From positions 62,001 through 126,000 of the forward strand of contig NZ_BCTY01000003.1 of assembly GCF_001591005.1 (NCBI RefSeq): DNA of 64,000 bases. The letters run 5' to 3'. The notes beneath the pieces were generated by a model. The model worked only from the letters and a program-made list of their open reading frames with translations. It was not told the DNA's origin and did not search any database. The position numbers were made by a program, and so were the translations under genes. The stretch comes from Sphingomonas sanguinis NBRC 13937. GTDB lineage: Bacteria; Pseudomonadota; Alphaproteobacteria; Sphingomonadales; Sphingomonadaceae. This document shows positions 1 to 8,845 of this stretch, piece after piece. Positions within the stretch are counted from its first letter, which is position 1. Every line of letters begins with the position of its first letter.

Positions 1-1333
1 GCGTCGCCCAGCGTTCGAGGAGCGCGCCATCCGCCTCCGCATTGGTGCGCACCGTCACCGGCGCATCGCGATAGCGCTCGGTCTGGCGGCCCCGGGCGGT
101 CGCGACCCGTGCCGCGACCACCGCCGAGGATTCGGCCGCGGCGGGGGCGAACAGGTCGATGGCGCGGACCGGCTGGACTTCCACGGACAAGTCGATTCGG
201 TCGAGCAGCGGCCCCGAAATCTTGGCCTGATAATCCGCCGCACAGCGCGGCGCACGGGCACAGGCCAACGCGGCGTCGCCCAGATGACCACAGCGGCACG
301 GATTCATCGCGGCAACCAGTTGCACCCGCGCGGGGAAGGTCACATGCGCATTGGCGCGTGCGATGCTGACGGTGCCGGTCTCCAGCGGCTGGCGCAGCGA
401 ATCGAGCACCGCGCGCTGAAACTCGGGCAGCTCGTCGAGGAACAGGACGCCGAGATGCGCGAGGCTGACCTCGCCCGGCTTCGCCTTCAGCCCGCCGCCA
501 GTCAGTGCCGCCATCGACGCCGAGTGATGCGGCGCACGGAACGGCCGCGCGCGGGTGAGACGTCCTCCGGCCAGCGTGCCCGCGACCGACTGGACCATCG
601 AGACTTCCAGCGCCTCGGCCGCATCGAGCGGAGGCAGGATTCCGGGAAGGCAGGCCGCCATCAGCGACTTGCCCGATCCCGGCGGGCCGCTCATCAGCAG
701 ATTGTGCCCGCCCGCAGCTGCGATCTCCAGCGCGCGCCGGGCGTTTTCCTGGCCCTTGACCTGCGACAGGTCGGGACCGGGCACGCCATCCTCGACCACG
801 CCGCCTTCGGGTAAGGGCAGCACCGTGTGCCCCTTCAGGTGATTGATGAGTGACAACAAATCGGGCGCGGCAATTACCGAACCGCCGCCCGCCCAGCTGG
901 CCTCGGCACCTTGCGCGGCGGGACAGATCAGCCCCTTGTCGAGCGACCCGGCATGGATCGCCGCCAGCAGCACGCCCGGCGACGGGCCGATCCGCCCGTC
1001 CAGCGCCAGTTCGCCCACCACCACATGATCGGCGAGCAACTCGGCATCGACCACCCCCATCGCCGCCAGCAGCGCCAGCGCGATCGGCAGGTCGAAATGC
1101 GACCCTTCCTTGGGCAGGTCGGCGGGTGAGAGATTCACCGCGATCCGCTTGGGTGGCAGCGCCAGGCCCATGGCGGCGATGGCGGCCCTCACCCGTTCCC
1201 GGCTCTCGCCCACCGCCTTGTCGGCCAGCCCGACCAGATTGAAGGCGGGCAGCCCGGCGATTAACTGCACCTGGACTTCGACGGCACGCGCCTCCAGCCC
1301 CAGATAGGCCACTGTCGAGACGATCGTCGCCAT
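1..1333 (-). CDS. comM: ComM/YifB-family Mg-chelatase-like AAA+ ATPase (3' end outside window)
   Basis: This AAA+ ATPase belongs to the family that helps branch migration during natural transformation (known for ComM of Vibrio and Haemophilus). The ATG at 1333 opens an N-terminal ribosomal-S5-like fold beginning MATIVSTVAYLGLEAR. A Walker A motif GPPGSGKS lies near residue 220. The Walker B type segment VLFLDELPEF and a cysteine pair in the segment NPCRCGH follow. The gene runs off the left edge, so the last part (family total about 500 residues) is missing here. It is divergent from rpmH. The family call is firm; the transformation role in this organism is inferred. Confidence 0.93.
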   Translation of the reverse strand, partial: MATIVSTVAYLGLEARAVEVQVQLIAGLPAFNLVGLADKAVGESRERVRAAIAAMGLALPPKRIAVNLSPADLPKEGSHFDLPIALALLAAMGVVDAELLADHVVVGELALDGRIGPSPGVLLAAIHAGSLDKGLICPAAQGAEASWAGGGSVIAAPDLLSLINHLKGHTVLPLPEGGVVEDGVPGPDLSQVKGQENARRALEIAAAGGHNLLMSGPPGSGKSLMAACLPGILPPLDAAEALEVSMVQSVAGTLAGGRLTRARPFRAPHHSASMAALTGGGLKAKPGEVSLAHLGVLFLDELPEFQRAVLDSLRQPLETGTVSIARANAHVTFPARVQLVAAMNPCRCGHLGDAALACARAPRCAADYQAKISGPLLDRIDLSVEVQPVRAIDLFAPAAAESSAVVAARVATARGRQTERYRDAPVTVRTNAEADGALLERWAT

Positions 1334-1437
1334 AGAGTCCCCCTGTACGGGCTCTCCCCTGCCCGCCTATGCTTCCTGCAAAGGATGGCGTCGCCCCGCA
1401 AGAGCCGAATGGCCGTCCGTCGGTTGCGTTCACATGA

Positions 1438-1466
1438 TTGACTTGAAAGCCCGCTTTGCGTAAGCG
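1438..1466 (+). promoter_or_regulatory. Possible sigma-70 promoter for rpmH-rnpA-yidD-yidC
   Basis: TTGACT at 1438-1443 is followed after 17 bases by TAAGCG at 1461-1466, about 64 bases before the rpmH start. The -35 is good and the -10 is weak. It is the only TTGAC-type hexamer in the gap between comM and rpmH. Inferred by pattern only. Confidence 0.4.
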
Positions 1467-1529
1467 GCGTGCCACCAAGGCCGTCCTCGTGGCGGCCGTT
1501 TTTATTCAGACGTATCCAAGGAATGAACG

Positions 1530-1664
1530 ATGAAGCGGACCTTTCAGCCCAGCAATCTGGTGCGCGCTCGCCGTCACGGCTTCCGTGCGCGGATGGCGAC
1601 TCCGGGCGGCCGTGCGGTGATCCGGGCGCGTCGCGCGCGCGGCCGCAAGAAGCTGTCGGCGTAA
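1530..1664 (+). CDS. rpmH: 50S ribosomal protein L34
   Basis: A 44-residue basic protein, [18 protein letters not shown] at its start and ending RGRKKLSA, is the typical L34 of the large ribosomal subunit. Length and sequence match the family throughout. It is the first gene of the conserved rpmH-rnpA-yidD-yidC-yihA cluster. Its TAA stop at 1662-1664 overlaps the likely initiation point of rnpA. A second ATG (1523), seven bases upstream and in the rnpA frame, precedes the rpmH ATG. Confidence 0.97.
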   Translation: MKRTFQPSNLVRARRHGFRARMATPGGRAVIRARRARGRKKLSA

Positions 1665-2125
1665 TCACGACGCTGACCCGCCGCCGCGATTTCCTCGCGG
1701 CCAATGGCGGGCGACGTGTGGCGATGCCCGGCTTCGTGCTGCAGGTGCGCCCGCGTGATGACGGTGAGCCGACGATTCGCGTGGGCTTCACCGTCACCAA
1801 GAAGATCGGAAACGCGGTCGTTCGCAACCGGATGAAACGCCGGCTGCGGGCGCTCGCGCGCGATCTGTTGCCGGTGAAGGGCATTGCGGGCGCCGACCAT
1901 GTCCTGATCGGACGGCAAGGCGGGATCGAGCGCGACTATGCCGCGCTCACCGCCGAGCTGTCCAAGGCCTTGTCCCGCGCCGCCTCCCCCGACACCGCCC
2001 CTCATGACAAACCGCGCGAGCCGCGTGTGCATCATGGACGGGGCAAGGGCAGAGGACCCCGGGGCGGCGCGCATCGCAGCCCCGAATCACCCAAGGAATC
2101 GATACAGGAGCCGGGGCGACCATGA
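1664..2125 (+). CDS. rnpA: Ribonuclease P protein component, unusual start
   Basis: This is the protein subunit of RNase P, which with the M1 RNA trims the 5' end of precursor tRNAs. The fold is clear: TLTRRRDFLAANGGRR near the start, then VGFTVTKKIGNAVVRNRMKR, the RNR signature of the family. A basic, probably disordered tail of about 35 residues ends in an ATGA overlap with yidD. The start is a problem. No ATG, GTG or TTG in frame lies between 1523 and the interior of the domain. The coordinates given begin at ATC 1664 (overlapping the rpmH stop as TAATC), which would give a normal N-terminus [10 protein letters not shown]. The only canonical upstream start is ATG 1523, which would make the frame span all of rpmH and give 200 residues. 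Confidence 0.88.
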   Translation: MTTLTRRRDFLAANGGRRVAMPGFVLQVRPRDDGEPTIRVGFTVTKKIGNAVVRNRMKRRLRALARDLLPVKGIAGADHVLIGRQGGIERDYAALTAELSKALSRAASPDTAPHDKPREPRVHHGRGKGRGPRGGAHRSPESPKESIQEPGRP

Positions 2126-2334
2126 TCGCCCGGCTCCTGATTCTGCTCGCGCGGGGTTGGCAACTGGGCCCTTCGCTGATCCTGCCGCCCACTTGTCGCT
2201 ATCAACCCTCCTGTTCGGCCTATGCAATACAGGCCATTGGCCGCTATGGCGCGGTCAAAGGGGGCTGGTTGGCGCTCAAGCGCATTGCGCGGTGCCATCC
2301 CTGGGGCGGGCACGGACCCGACCCGGTCCCCTGA
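2122..2334 (+). CDS. yidD: Membrane protein insertion efficiency factor YidD
   Basis: A 70-residue YidD (haemolytic family DUF37) protein that assists YidC in membrane protein insertion. The family signature CRYQPSCSAYAIQAI with its paired cysteines is present, followed by KRIARCHPWGGHG. An amphipathic or hydrophobic N-terminus, MIARLLILLARGW, fits peripheral membrane association. The start overlaps the rnpA stop as ATGA, so the two are probably translationally coupled, and yidC starts 18 bases downstream. Confidence 0.95.
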   Translation: MIARLLILLARGWQLGPSLILPPTCRYQPSCSAYAIQAIGRYGAVKGGWLALKRIARCHPWGGHGPDPVP

Positions 2335-2352
2335 CACTAACGGGGTTTCCAC

Positions 2353-4053
2353 GTGAACCAAGACCGCAAGAATTTCGTCGTGTTCGCGGTGATCGCGGCG
2401 CTGATCCTGTTCGGATGGCCGCTCATCCAGAGCAAGTTCTTCCCGAGCAATCCGCCCGCGACCAAGATCGTCGACGGCAAGCAGGTGCCGGTGACCAACA
2501 GCTCGGCCAACCCGACCGCGACGACGCCCACCGCGATTCGCGACCGCAAGGTCGTGCTGGCCGAAACGCCGCGCGTGGCGATCGACACGCCGCGCCTGAA
2601 GGGTTCGATCAACCTGAAGGGTGCGCGGATCGATGACCTCGTCCTGCTCGACTATAAGCAGACGGTCGACAAGAACTCGCCGCCGATCCGCCTGCTGTCG
2701 CCGGCGGGTGCCGAGGGTGCCTATTTTGCAGGCTTCGGCTGGCGCACCGACGGGCTGAACCCGCCCGCCGCCGATGCCGTCTGGACCGCCAGCGCCCCCG
2801 TGCTGCGCCCAGGTCAGCCGGTCACGCTGACCGCCGCCAATGCGACGGGCCAGCGCTTCCAGATCACCCTGTCGGTCGACAAGGATTACATGTTCACCGT
2901 CCAGCAGACGGTGGCCAATGGCGGCAATGCGGCCGTGCCAGTCGCGACCTATGGTTATGTCAATCGCGGCATCTCGGCCGACCCGGACGGCTATTCGATC
3001 CATGTCGGGCCGATGTCGGTCAACAATGGTTCGGCGCAATACAAGCCGAACTGGAAGGACGTGGATAAGGCGCCGACCCGCTTCACCACGACCGGCGGCT
3101 GGCTGGGCTTTACCGACAAATATTGGCTGACGGCGCTGATCCCCGATCAGTCCAAGTCGTTCGACGGCCAGTTCCGCGCGGGCGGCAACCAGACCTATCA
3201 GGCGGACGATACGTTCCAACCGCAGACGCTGGCGCCGGGCAAGCAGATCACCCAGACGACCCGCTTCTTCGCGGGCGCCAAGGAGGTCGCGCTGCTCGAT
3301 CATTACACCGACAAGGAAGGTGTGACGATGCTCGATTACGCGCTGGACTGGGGTTATCTGCGCTATATCGAAAAGCCGATCTTCTATTATCTCGACTGGC
3401 TGTTCAAACTCGTCGGTAACTTCGGCGTCGCGATCATCCTGCTGACCGTCACCATCCGGGCGCTGATGTTCCCGATCGCGCAGCGCCAGTTCGCCTCGAT
3501 GGCCGCGATGCGCGCGGTGCAGCCCAAGATGAAGGCGCTGCAGGAACGCTATAAGGACGACAAGGTCCGCATGCAGCAGGAGGTCATGGCCCTCTACAAG
3601 CAGGAAAAGGTCAATCCGCTGGCGGGCTGTCTGCCGACCCTGATCCAGATTCCGATCTTCTATGCGCTGTACAAAGTGCTGATGCTGACGATCGAAATGC
3701 GCCACCAGCATTTCGTCCTGTGGATCAAGGACTTGTCCGCGCCCGACCCGTTGACTCCGGTCAACCTGTTCGGCCTGCTGCCCTTCGTGCCGCCGCACTT
3801 CATCGCGATCGGCGTCGTGCCGATCCTGCTGGGCATCTCGATGTACTTCCAGTTCAAGATGAACCCGCAGCCGATGGATGACGCGCAGAAGCAGGTCTTC
3901 GCGATCCTGCCCTGGGTGCTGATGTTCGTGATGGCCCCGTTCGCGGTCGGCCTGCAGGTCTACTGGATCACGACCAACTGCATCTCGATCCTGCAGCAGC
4001 GCTTGCTTTACGCCCGCCATCCGGGCCTGAAGCAGCCGGTCGTCAAGAAGTGA
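2353..4053 (+). CDS. yidC: Membrane protein insertase YidC
   Basis: YidC inserts proteins into the inner membrane, alone or with SecYEG. The GTG start at 2353 gives 566 residues, the usual length for Gram-negative YidC. An N-terminal membrane anchor (about residues 6-25) is followed by a large periplasmic domain up to about residue 330. The C-terminal membrane core contains [19 protein letters not shown] and the cytoplasmic hairpin [14 protein letters not shown]. The segment [20 protein letters not shown] carries the conserved family signature. Its GTGA end overlaps yihA. Confidence 0.97.
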   Translation: MNQDRKNFVVFAVIAALILFGWPLIQSKFFPSNPPATKIVDGKQVPVTNSSANPTATTPTAIRDRKVVLAETPRVAIDTPRLKGSINLKGARIDDLVLLDYKQTVDKNSPPIRLLSPAGAEGAYFAGFGWRTDGLNPPAADAVWTASAPVLRPGQPVTLTAANATGQRFQITLSVDKDYMFTVQQTVANGGNAAVPVATYGYVNRGISADPDGYSIHVGPMSVNNGSAQYKPNWKDVDKAPTRFTTTGGWLGFTDKYWLTALIPDQSKSFDGQFRAGGNQTYQADDTFQPQTLAPGKQITQTTRFFAGAKEVALLDHYTDKEGVTMLDYALDWGYLRYIEKPIFYYLDWLFKLVGNFGVAIILLTVTIRALMFPIAQRQFASMAAMRAVQPKMKALQERYKDDKVRMQQEVMALYKQEKVNPLAGCLPTLIQIPIFYALYKVLMLTIEMRHQHFVLWIKDLSAPDPLTPVNLFGLLPFVPPHFIAIGVVPILLGISMYFQFKMNPQPMDDAQKQVFAILPWVLMFVMAPFAVGLQVYWITTNCISILQQRLLYARHPGLKQPVVKK

Positions 4054-4724
4054 GCGAGCTTCCCTCCCCTGCCCCCTCCGACGAACCGAAAGGCTTTTCG
4101 GAGGAGCTGGTCGAGTCGGCGCGCAAGCTGTTCGCCGGGCCGGTCACCTTCCTGAAATCCGCGCCCGCACTGAAATTCCTGCCCGATCCGATCGTGCCGG
4201 AAGTCGCGGTGGCGGGGCGCTCGAACGTCGGCAAGTCGTCGCTGCTGAACGCCATGACCAACCGCAACGGTCTGGCGCGCACGTCGAACACGCCGGGACG
4301 GACGCAGGAGCTGAACTTCTTCGATGTCGGCACACCGCCGACGCTGCGGCTGGTCGACATGCCGGGCTATGGCTTTGCCAAGGCGCCCAAGGATATGGTC
4401 AAGCAGTGGCGCTTCCTGGTGAACGACTTCCTCCGCGGGCGCCAAGCGCTGAAGCGTGCGCTGGTGCTGATCGATTCGCGCCACGGCATCAAGGAAGTGG
4501 ATCGTGAAATCCTGGAGATGCTTGACCGTGCAGCGGTCAGCTATCGCATCGTCCTGACCAAGGCGGACAAGGTGAAGGCGACCGAACTCGCCGCCGTGGT
4601 CGAGCGCACCGAGGCGGAGGCGCGCAAGCGTGCCGCCGCCCATCCGGAAATCCTCGCCACCTCCAGCGAAGGCGGCATGGGCATTCCCGAACTGCGCGCG
4701 GCGGTGCTGGAAGCCATCGGCTGA
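4050..4724 (+). CDS. yihA: Ribosome biogenesis GTP-binding protein YihA/YsxC (EngB)
   Basis: A small TRAFAC GTPase needed for late large-subunit assembly. The GTG start overlaps the yidC stop. The G1 loop is [11 protein letters not shown]3 is [10 protein letters not shown]4 is TKADKV, and the G5 region follows near the C-terminus (ATSSEGGMG). The 224-residue length is normal, with an N-terminal extension of about 40 residues before the GTPase domain. It is the last gene of the operon and is followed by a strong terminator. Confidence 0.95.
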   Translation: MSELPSPAPSDEPKGFSEELVESARKLFAGPVTFLKSAPALKFLPDPIVPEVAVAGRSNVGKSSLLNAMTNRNGLARTSNTPGRTQELNFFDVGTPPTLRLVDMPGYGFAKAPKDMVKQWRFLVNDFLRGRQALKRALVLIDSRHGIKEVDREILEMLDRAAVSYRIVLTKADKVKATELAAVVERTEAEARKRAAAHPEILATSSEGGMGIPELRAAVLEAIG

Positions 4725-4753
4725 TCGCCACGTCCGTTTTCGCAGATCACGAA

Positions 4754-4786
4754 GGCCCGTTCGGTTCCCCCGAACGGGCCTTTTTT
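4754..4786 (+). terminator. Rho-independent terminator after yihA
   Basis: A perfect 11-base stem (4754-4764 with 4770-4780), a five-base loop and six T residues follow 30 bases after the yihA stop. It closes the rpmH-to-yihA operon. Confidence 0.9.
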
Positions 4787-4828
4787 GTGCGGTTGCGACA
4801 CGGGCCCGCGCCCGTTACGCCTTGTTCC

Positions 4829-5491
4829 ATGAAGCTGATCATCGGTAACAAGGCCTATTCCTCCTGGTCGCTGCGCGGCTGGCTCGCCTGTCGGCAGTCC
4901 GGCATTCCCTTCGAGGAGGTGGTCGTGCCGCTCTATGACGCCGACTGGGACCGCCGCCGCGAGGGGGCCGAGTTCGCGCCGTCCTCGGGCAAGGTGCCGA
5001 TCCTGTGGGACGGCGAGGCGGTCGTCTGGGACAGCCTGGCCATTATCGACTATCTAGCCGACAAGGTCGGGCGCGACCGTTTCTGGCCCGAGGACGAGGC
5101 CGCGCGCGCCATGGCCCGGTCGATGGCGGCGGAAATGCATTCCAGCTTCGTCGCACTACGCCGCAAGCACAGCATGAACATCCGGCAGGTCTATCCCGCC
5201 CAGGCCCCCGACGAAGATGTGATCGTCGACCTGAAGCGGATCATGGAGCTGTGGGCGCAGGCGCGCGCGCGCTTTGGCGGCGGCGGTGATTTTCTGTTTG
5301 GGGCGTTTGGCGCGGCGGACATCATGTTCGCGCCGGTGGTGACGCGGATCGTCACCTATCAGCTGCCCGTGGCGCGCTTCGCGGTGCCCTATATGGACGC
5401 GGTGCTGCGCCATCCGTTCATGCAGGACTGGATCGCAGGCGCGCGGGAAGAGGAATGGGTCATCGAGCGGTTCGAGCAGCCGGTCGAATAA
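4829..5491 (+). CDS. Glutathione S-transferase family protein
   Basis: A 220-residue protein with an N-terminal thioredoxin-like GST domain: MKLIIGNKAYSSWSLRGWLA carries the Ser residues expected to contact glutathione, and SSGKVPILWDG has the cis-proline VP motif. WDSLAIIDYLAD follows, with a conserved Ser for glutathione binding, then a helical C-terminal domain. The ATG at 4829 was chosen because it begins exactly at the first beta strand; longer in-frame starts run into the upstream terminator. It has its own transcription unit, about 40 bases after that terminator. The substrate is unknown. Confidence 0.88.
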   Translation: MKLIIGNKAYSSWSLRGWLACRQSGIPFEEVVVPLYDADWDRRREGAEFAPSSGKVPILWDGEAVVWDSLAIIDYLADKVGRDRFWPEDEAARAMARSMAAEMHSSFVALRRKHSMNIRQVYPAQAPDEDVIVDLKRIMELWAQARARFGGGGDFLFGAFGAADIMFAPVVTRIVTYQLPVARFAVPYMDAVLRHPFMQDWIAGAREEEWVIERFEQPVE

Positions 5492-5539
5492 ACCTTCGGC
5501 CCGCCGAAGCGAACACTCTGGCCTCTCCCCCTGCCCGGC

Positions 5540-5710
5540 TCATCGCGCCGCCGGGGGCACCTCGTTCAGCGGTGCGCGCTGGTCGGCTGCCGGTTCGGCG
5601 ACCCGCGAGGTAAAGGTGTAGAGCAGCACCCCCGCAATCCCCAATGCGATGACCAGCCACAGCAACAGCCGCTTGCCCGCCTTGTGGCCGTTGGGATCGG
5701 GGTCGTTCAT
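5540..5710 (-). CDS. Small single-span membrane protein
   Basis: A 56-residue open frame beginning MNDPDPNGHKAGKRLLLW. A basic stretch is followed by one transmembrane helix (about residues 15-32, LLLWLVIALGIAGVLLY) and a polar C-terminus rich in Ala and Pro. It is too short to assign to a family. It lies alone between the GST gene and dapE on the opposite strand. Its codon use resembles its neighbours, which supports a real gene. Function unknown. Confidence 0.6.
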   Translation of the reverse strand: MNDPDPNGHKAGKRLLLWLVIALGIAGVLLYTFTSRVAEPAADQRAPLNEVPPAAR

Positions 5711-5820
5711 CGTCTTGCTCCTGTTGCTTGGGGGCAGGAACGATACCGGAGCGCATGGGGTCCGTCAGCGCGGTAAATCCCATGATTGCCGATCGTCCGG
5801 CCGCTGCCTATGCGAAGCTC

Positions 5821-6936
5821 ATGACCGACGCCCTTGCCCTCGCCCAAGCCCTGATCCGTAGCGACAGCGTCACGCCTGCGCGTGGCTCCGTGTTCGACGT
5901 GTTGGAGGCCGCGCTGGTGCCGCTGGGCTTCACCGTCGATCGCTTCACGGTCGGCGAGGAGCCGGACGGCCCGGTCGAGAACCTGCTGGCGACACGCGGC
6001 GGGACGGGCACGCATCTGGCCTTTGCGGGCCATGTCGATGTCGTGCCCGCAGGCGACGGGTGGCAGGGCTCTCCCTTCTCCGGCGAAGTACGCGACGGCC
6101 TGCTCTTCGGACGCGGCGCGGTAGATATGAAGGGCGCGGTTGCCGCCTTCGTGGCCGCGATCCCAACCGATCCGACCATCCCGTTGTCGCTGATCATCAC
6201 CGGCGACGAGGAAGGCCCCGCCGTCTATGGCACCCGCGCGCTGATCGACCGGATGGCCGAGCTTGGGGTGGCTCCCGATCTGTGCCTGGTCGGCGAGCCC
6301 ACCTCCGCGCATCGGCTGGGCGACATGATGAAGATCGGGCGGCGCGGCTCGGTCAATATCTGGATCACCGTGCCGGGGCGGCAGGGCCATGTCGCCTATC
6401 CGCACCTCGCGGACAATCCGATCACCCCGCTGGTCGCGATGCTGGCGGAGATCGAGGGCGTGACGCTCGACACCGGCAATGCCTGGTTCCAGCCGTCGAA
6501 TATTGAGATCACCGACCTGCATGTCGGCAATCCGGCGACCAACGTCATTCCAGGTGCGGCGCAGGCCCGGCTGTCGATCCGCTTCAACGATGAGCAGAGC
6601 GGCGAAGCGCTGGTCGAACGGATCACTGCCATCGCGCGGGCCCACGCCCCCGCCGCGCAGGTGAGCGGCCGTATCTCGGGCGAGGCGTTCCTGACCCAGC
6701 CCGGCGCCTTCTCCGCCATGATCGCCGATGCGATCCGCGCCGAGACCGGAATCGAGCCGGAGCTGTCGACCACCGGCGGCACGTCGGACGCCCGTTTCCT
6801 GTCGAAGCTGTGCCCGACGGTCGAGTTCGGGCTGCTGAACGCGACCATGCACAAGGTCGACGAAGCGGTGGCGGTGGACGACCTTTACGCCCTCACCCGC
6901 ATCTATGCGGGCGTCATCGCTCGCGCGGGCGCCTGA
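5821..6936 (+). CDS. dapE: Succinyl-diaminopimelate desuccinylase
   Basis: DapE, a zinc-dependent M20-family hydrolase, splits N-succinyl-LL-diaminopimelate in the lysine and cell-wall diaminopimelate pathway. Starting at ATG 5821 gives 371 residues, the normal length. Motifs: FAGHVDVVPAGDGW (metal-binding His and Asp), GRGAVDMKGA, the catalytic pair in ITGDEEGPA, and TTGGTSDARFL and NATMHKVDE near the end. In-frame ATGs further upstream (5728 and 5782) would add a non-conserved N-terminus. The 3' end runs 23 bases into the convergent smr gene. Confidence 0.94.
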   Translation: MTDALALAQALIRSDSVTPARGSVFDVLEAALVPLGFTVDRFTVGEEPDGPVENLLATRGGTGTHLAFAGHVDVVPAGDGWQGSPFSGEVRDGLLFGRGAVDMKGAVAAFVAAIPTDPTIPLSLIITGDEEGPAVYGTRALIDRMAELGVAPDLCLVGEPTSAHRLGDMMKIGRRGSVNIWITVPGRQGHVAYPHLADNPITPLVAMLAEIEGVTLDTGNAWFQPSNIEITDLHVGNPATNVIPGAAQARLSIRFNDEQSGEALVERITAIARAHAPAAQVSGRISGEAFLTQPGAFSAMIADAIRAETGIEPELSTTGGTSDARFLSKLCPTVEFGLLNATMHKVDEAVAVDDLYALTRIYAGVIARAGA

Positions 6937-7486
6937 AGACGATATAGAGCGCGCCCTGCCCGCCGTGGCGCGGATGGGCGTTGCGGATGGCCGCGATCGC
7001 ATCGGCATGGCGCGAGGACCCCAGCCAGTCGCTGATCGCCGCCCGGATCGCACCGCGCGCATGGGGACGCTCGCTCTCGGGGCGCGGCGGCTTGCCGGTC
7101 ACCAGCAACAGCACCCGGTCACCGCGCGCGATGGCCCGGCCCAACCCCTGGTCGAGCAGCGCATGGGCCGAGGCCAACGTATGGCCGTGCAGGTCGAGCG
7201 AGCTGTCGGGCATCACGCTGCCCCGCGACAGGCGCTTGTCCCAGCCGCCGTCGAGCGTCTCGCCCGGCCCCTTCTTGGCCATGGCTGGCGGCGGCGCGGG
7301 TTGGCGAAGTGGTGGCACACGGCCCTTTACCCGCACCTTGGGCGCACCGGGCGTTTCCTGAAACACCGCCTCCATGGTCGGCGGCGGCGGTGCGGGCCGG
7401 GCGGGAACGAGGGCGGCGCGTAAGGGGCGCACCGTCTCCATCACCCTCGCCCAGAGTTGCGCCTCGTCAGCGTTGAGGTAACGCAC
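6914..7486 (-). CDS. Smr/MutS-family endonuclease-domain protein
   Basis: A 190-residue protein with a disordered proline-rich N-terminal half and a C-terminal Smr domain. The domain shows the signature LDLHGHTLASAHALLDQGL, then LLVTGKP and the HPRHGGQGALYIVFRR end typical of small MutS-related proteins. Smr domains nick DNA or RNA in characterised members. The GTG start at 7486 (VRYLNADEAQLWARV) overlaps the end of mltA by 20 bases, so it is probably translated from the tim44-mltA-smr transcript. It converges with dapE. Confidence 0.85.
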   Translation of the reverse strand: MRYLNADEAQLWARVMETVRPLRAALVPARPAPPPPTMEAVFQETPGAPKVRVKGRVPPLRQPAPPPAMAKKGPGETLDGGWDKRLSRGSVMPDSSLDLHGHTLASAHALLDQGLGRAIARGDRVLLLVTGKPPRPESERPHARGAIRAAISDWLGSSRHADAIAAIRNAHPRHGGQGALYIVFRRPRER

Positions 7487-8819
7487 CGACCGTCCCGACA
7501 GGAGCCACGATCCCGGCCCGCGCCAACGTTCCGACCGGCAGCAGCAGGAAGGCGGTGCCGCGCGCCGACATGCCGCCCGCAACGGCCCGCGCCGTATCGC
7601 CGGCACCCCAGAAGGTGTCGAACCGATTGGAGCCCTTGATCGCGCCGCCAGTATCCTGCGCGACCCACAGACCGGTCGCATCCTGTCGGTCCATCGACAG
7701 GAAGACCGGCGCGCCGAGCGGCACGAATTTGGGGTCGGCCGCCACGCTGACCTGTCCGGTCACCGCATAGCCCATCGCCCCCTGCGGCGCGCCGTTTAGC
7801 TCGCGGAAGAAAACGAAGCTCTTATTTTCGCGCATGATCGCGCGGCCTTCCTCTGGGTGATCGTGCAACCAGGCGACGATCCCCTGCATCGAAGTCTGGC
7901 CCGGCCCCAGCAGCCCGCGCGCCTTCATCAGCGCGCCGATACCGGTATAGTCGCGGCCATTCTGCGTATCATAGCCGATCCGCATGATCCCGCCATCGGG
8001 CAGCCGCAACCGTCCCGAACCCTGGATCTGGAGGAAGAACACCTCGATCGGGTCCGCCCCCCAGGCGAGGATCGGCGCACGGCCCTCCAGAGAGCCCTGC
8101 TCGATCGCGGTGCGGTCGTCATAGGGGACAAGGTTGGTGCCCTGCACCTTGCCGCGTATCTTCTTGCCCTTCAGGTCGGTCGTGAAGGCGCCCAGATCGA
8201 CATCGATCAGGTCGCGCGGCCGGGCATAGATCGGCACTTCATAGCCGGAGCGCCGCTCACGCGAGCCCGCAATTTCCGGCTCGTAATAGCCCGTCGCCAG
8301 TGAGCGGCCGTCGCCGACCTGCACCGCTTCGAAATAGCGAGCGAAGAAATCGCGGGCGCCCCCACGCGGCACGCTGGCGGCGGCTTGGCAGGCAGCCTGC
8401 CAGTCGGCCCCTTGCGTCAGGCCGCTGGCATCGGTGCGGCGCATCAGACCGGGGCAGGACAAGGCAAAGGCCGCCCGCGCCGCTTCCGCCTGATCCTCGG
8501 TCATCGGCAGAGAGGCGACCGGCGGTCCGGCGATGATGCCCGCCTGCGCCGCCGTGGCCGCACCAGCAACCGCTACCACAGGCCTCGCGGGCAAGGGCGT
8601 CGCGGGCACGATGCGGACGGGGCCGTTCGGCACACGCGAAATGGCGGGGCCAGCGGGTTGCGCGGTCGAATGGTTGGGACGTGGACGCGGCCCGGGACGG
8701 GGTGCCTGGTTCCGTGGGCCGGACGGATATTCCGCAGCACCCGGCGGAACGATCCGTCCCGCGCAGGCGGACAGACCGACCGAAAGCGCGACCATGGTCG
8801 CGATGCGATACCCCCTCAT
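7467..8819 (-). CDS. mltA: Membrane-bound lytic murein transglycosylase A
   Basis: MltA cleaves peptidoglycan glycan strands to give anhydromuramyl ends. ATG 8819 gives a lipoprotein signal peptide ending in the lipobox LSAC (MRGYRIATMVALSVGLSAC). A Pro-rich linker follows, then the MltA double-psi barrel domain with YYEPEIAGSRERR, FFLQIQGSGRLRLPDG and IGYDTQNGRDYTGIG. The 3D-like end VAQDTGGAIKGSNRFDTFWG contains the catalytic Asp region. Total about 450 residues. GTG and TTG starts slightly upstream (to 8849) are possible but less suited to a signal peptide. Confidence 0.93.
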   Translation of the reverse strand: MRGYRIATMVALSVGLSACAGRIVPPGAAEYPSGPRNQAPRPGPRPRPNHSTAQPAGPAISRVPNGPVRIVPATPLPARPVVAVAGAATAAQAGIIAGPPVASLPMTEDQAEAARAAFALSCPGLMRRTDASGLTQGADWQAACQAAASVPRGGARDFFARYFEAVQVGDGRSLATGYYEPEIAGSRERRSGYEVPIYARPRDLIDVDLGAFTTDLKGKKIRGKVQGTNLVPYDDRTAIEQGSLEGRAPILAWGADPIEVFFLQIQGSGRLRLPDGGIMRIGYDTQNGRDYTGIGALMKARGLLGPGQTSMQGIVAWLHDHPEEGRAIMRENKSFVFFRELNGAPQGAMGYAVTGQVSVAADPKFVPLGAPVFLSMDRQDATGLWVAQDTGGAIKGSNRFDTFWGAGDTARAVAGGMSARGTAFLLLPVGTLARAGIVAPVGTVGALPQR

Positions 8820-8845
8820 CGCGCGCACTCCCCCGTCAGACCGGC

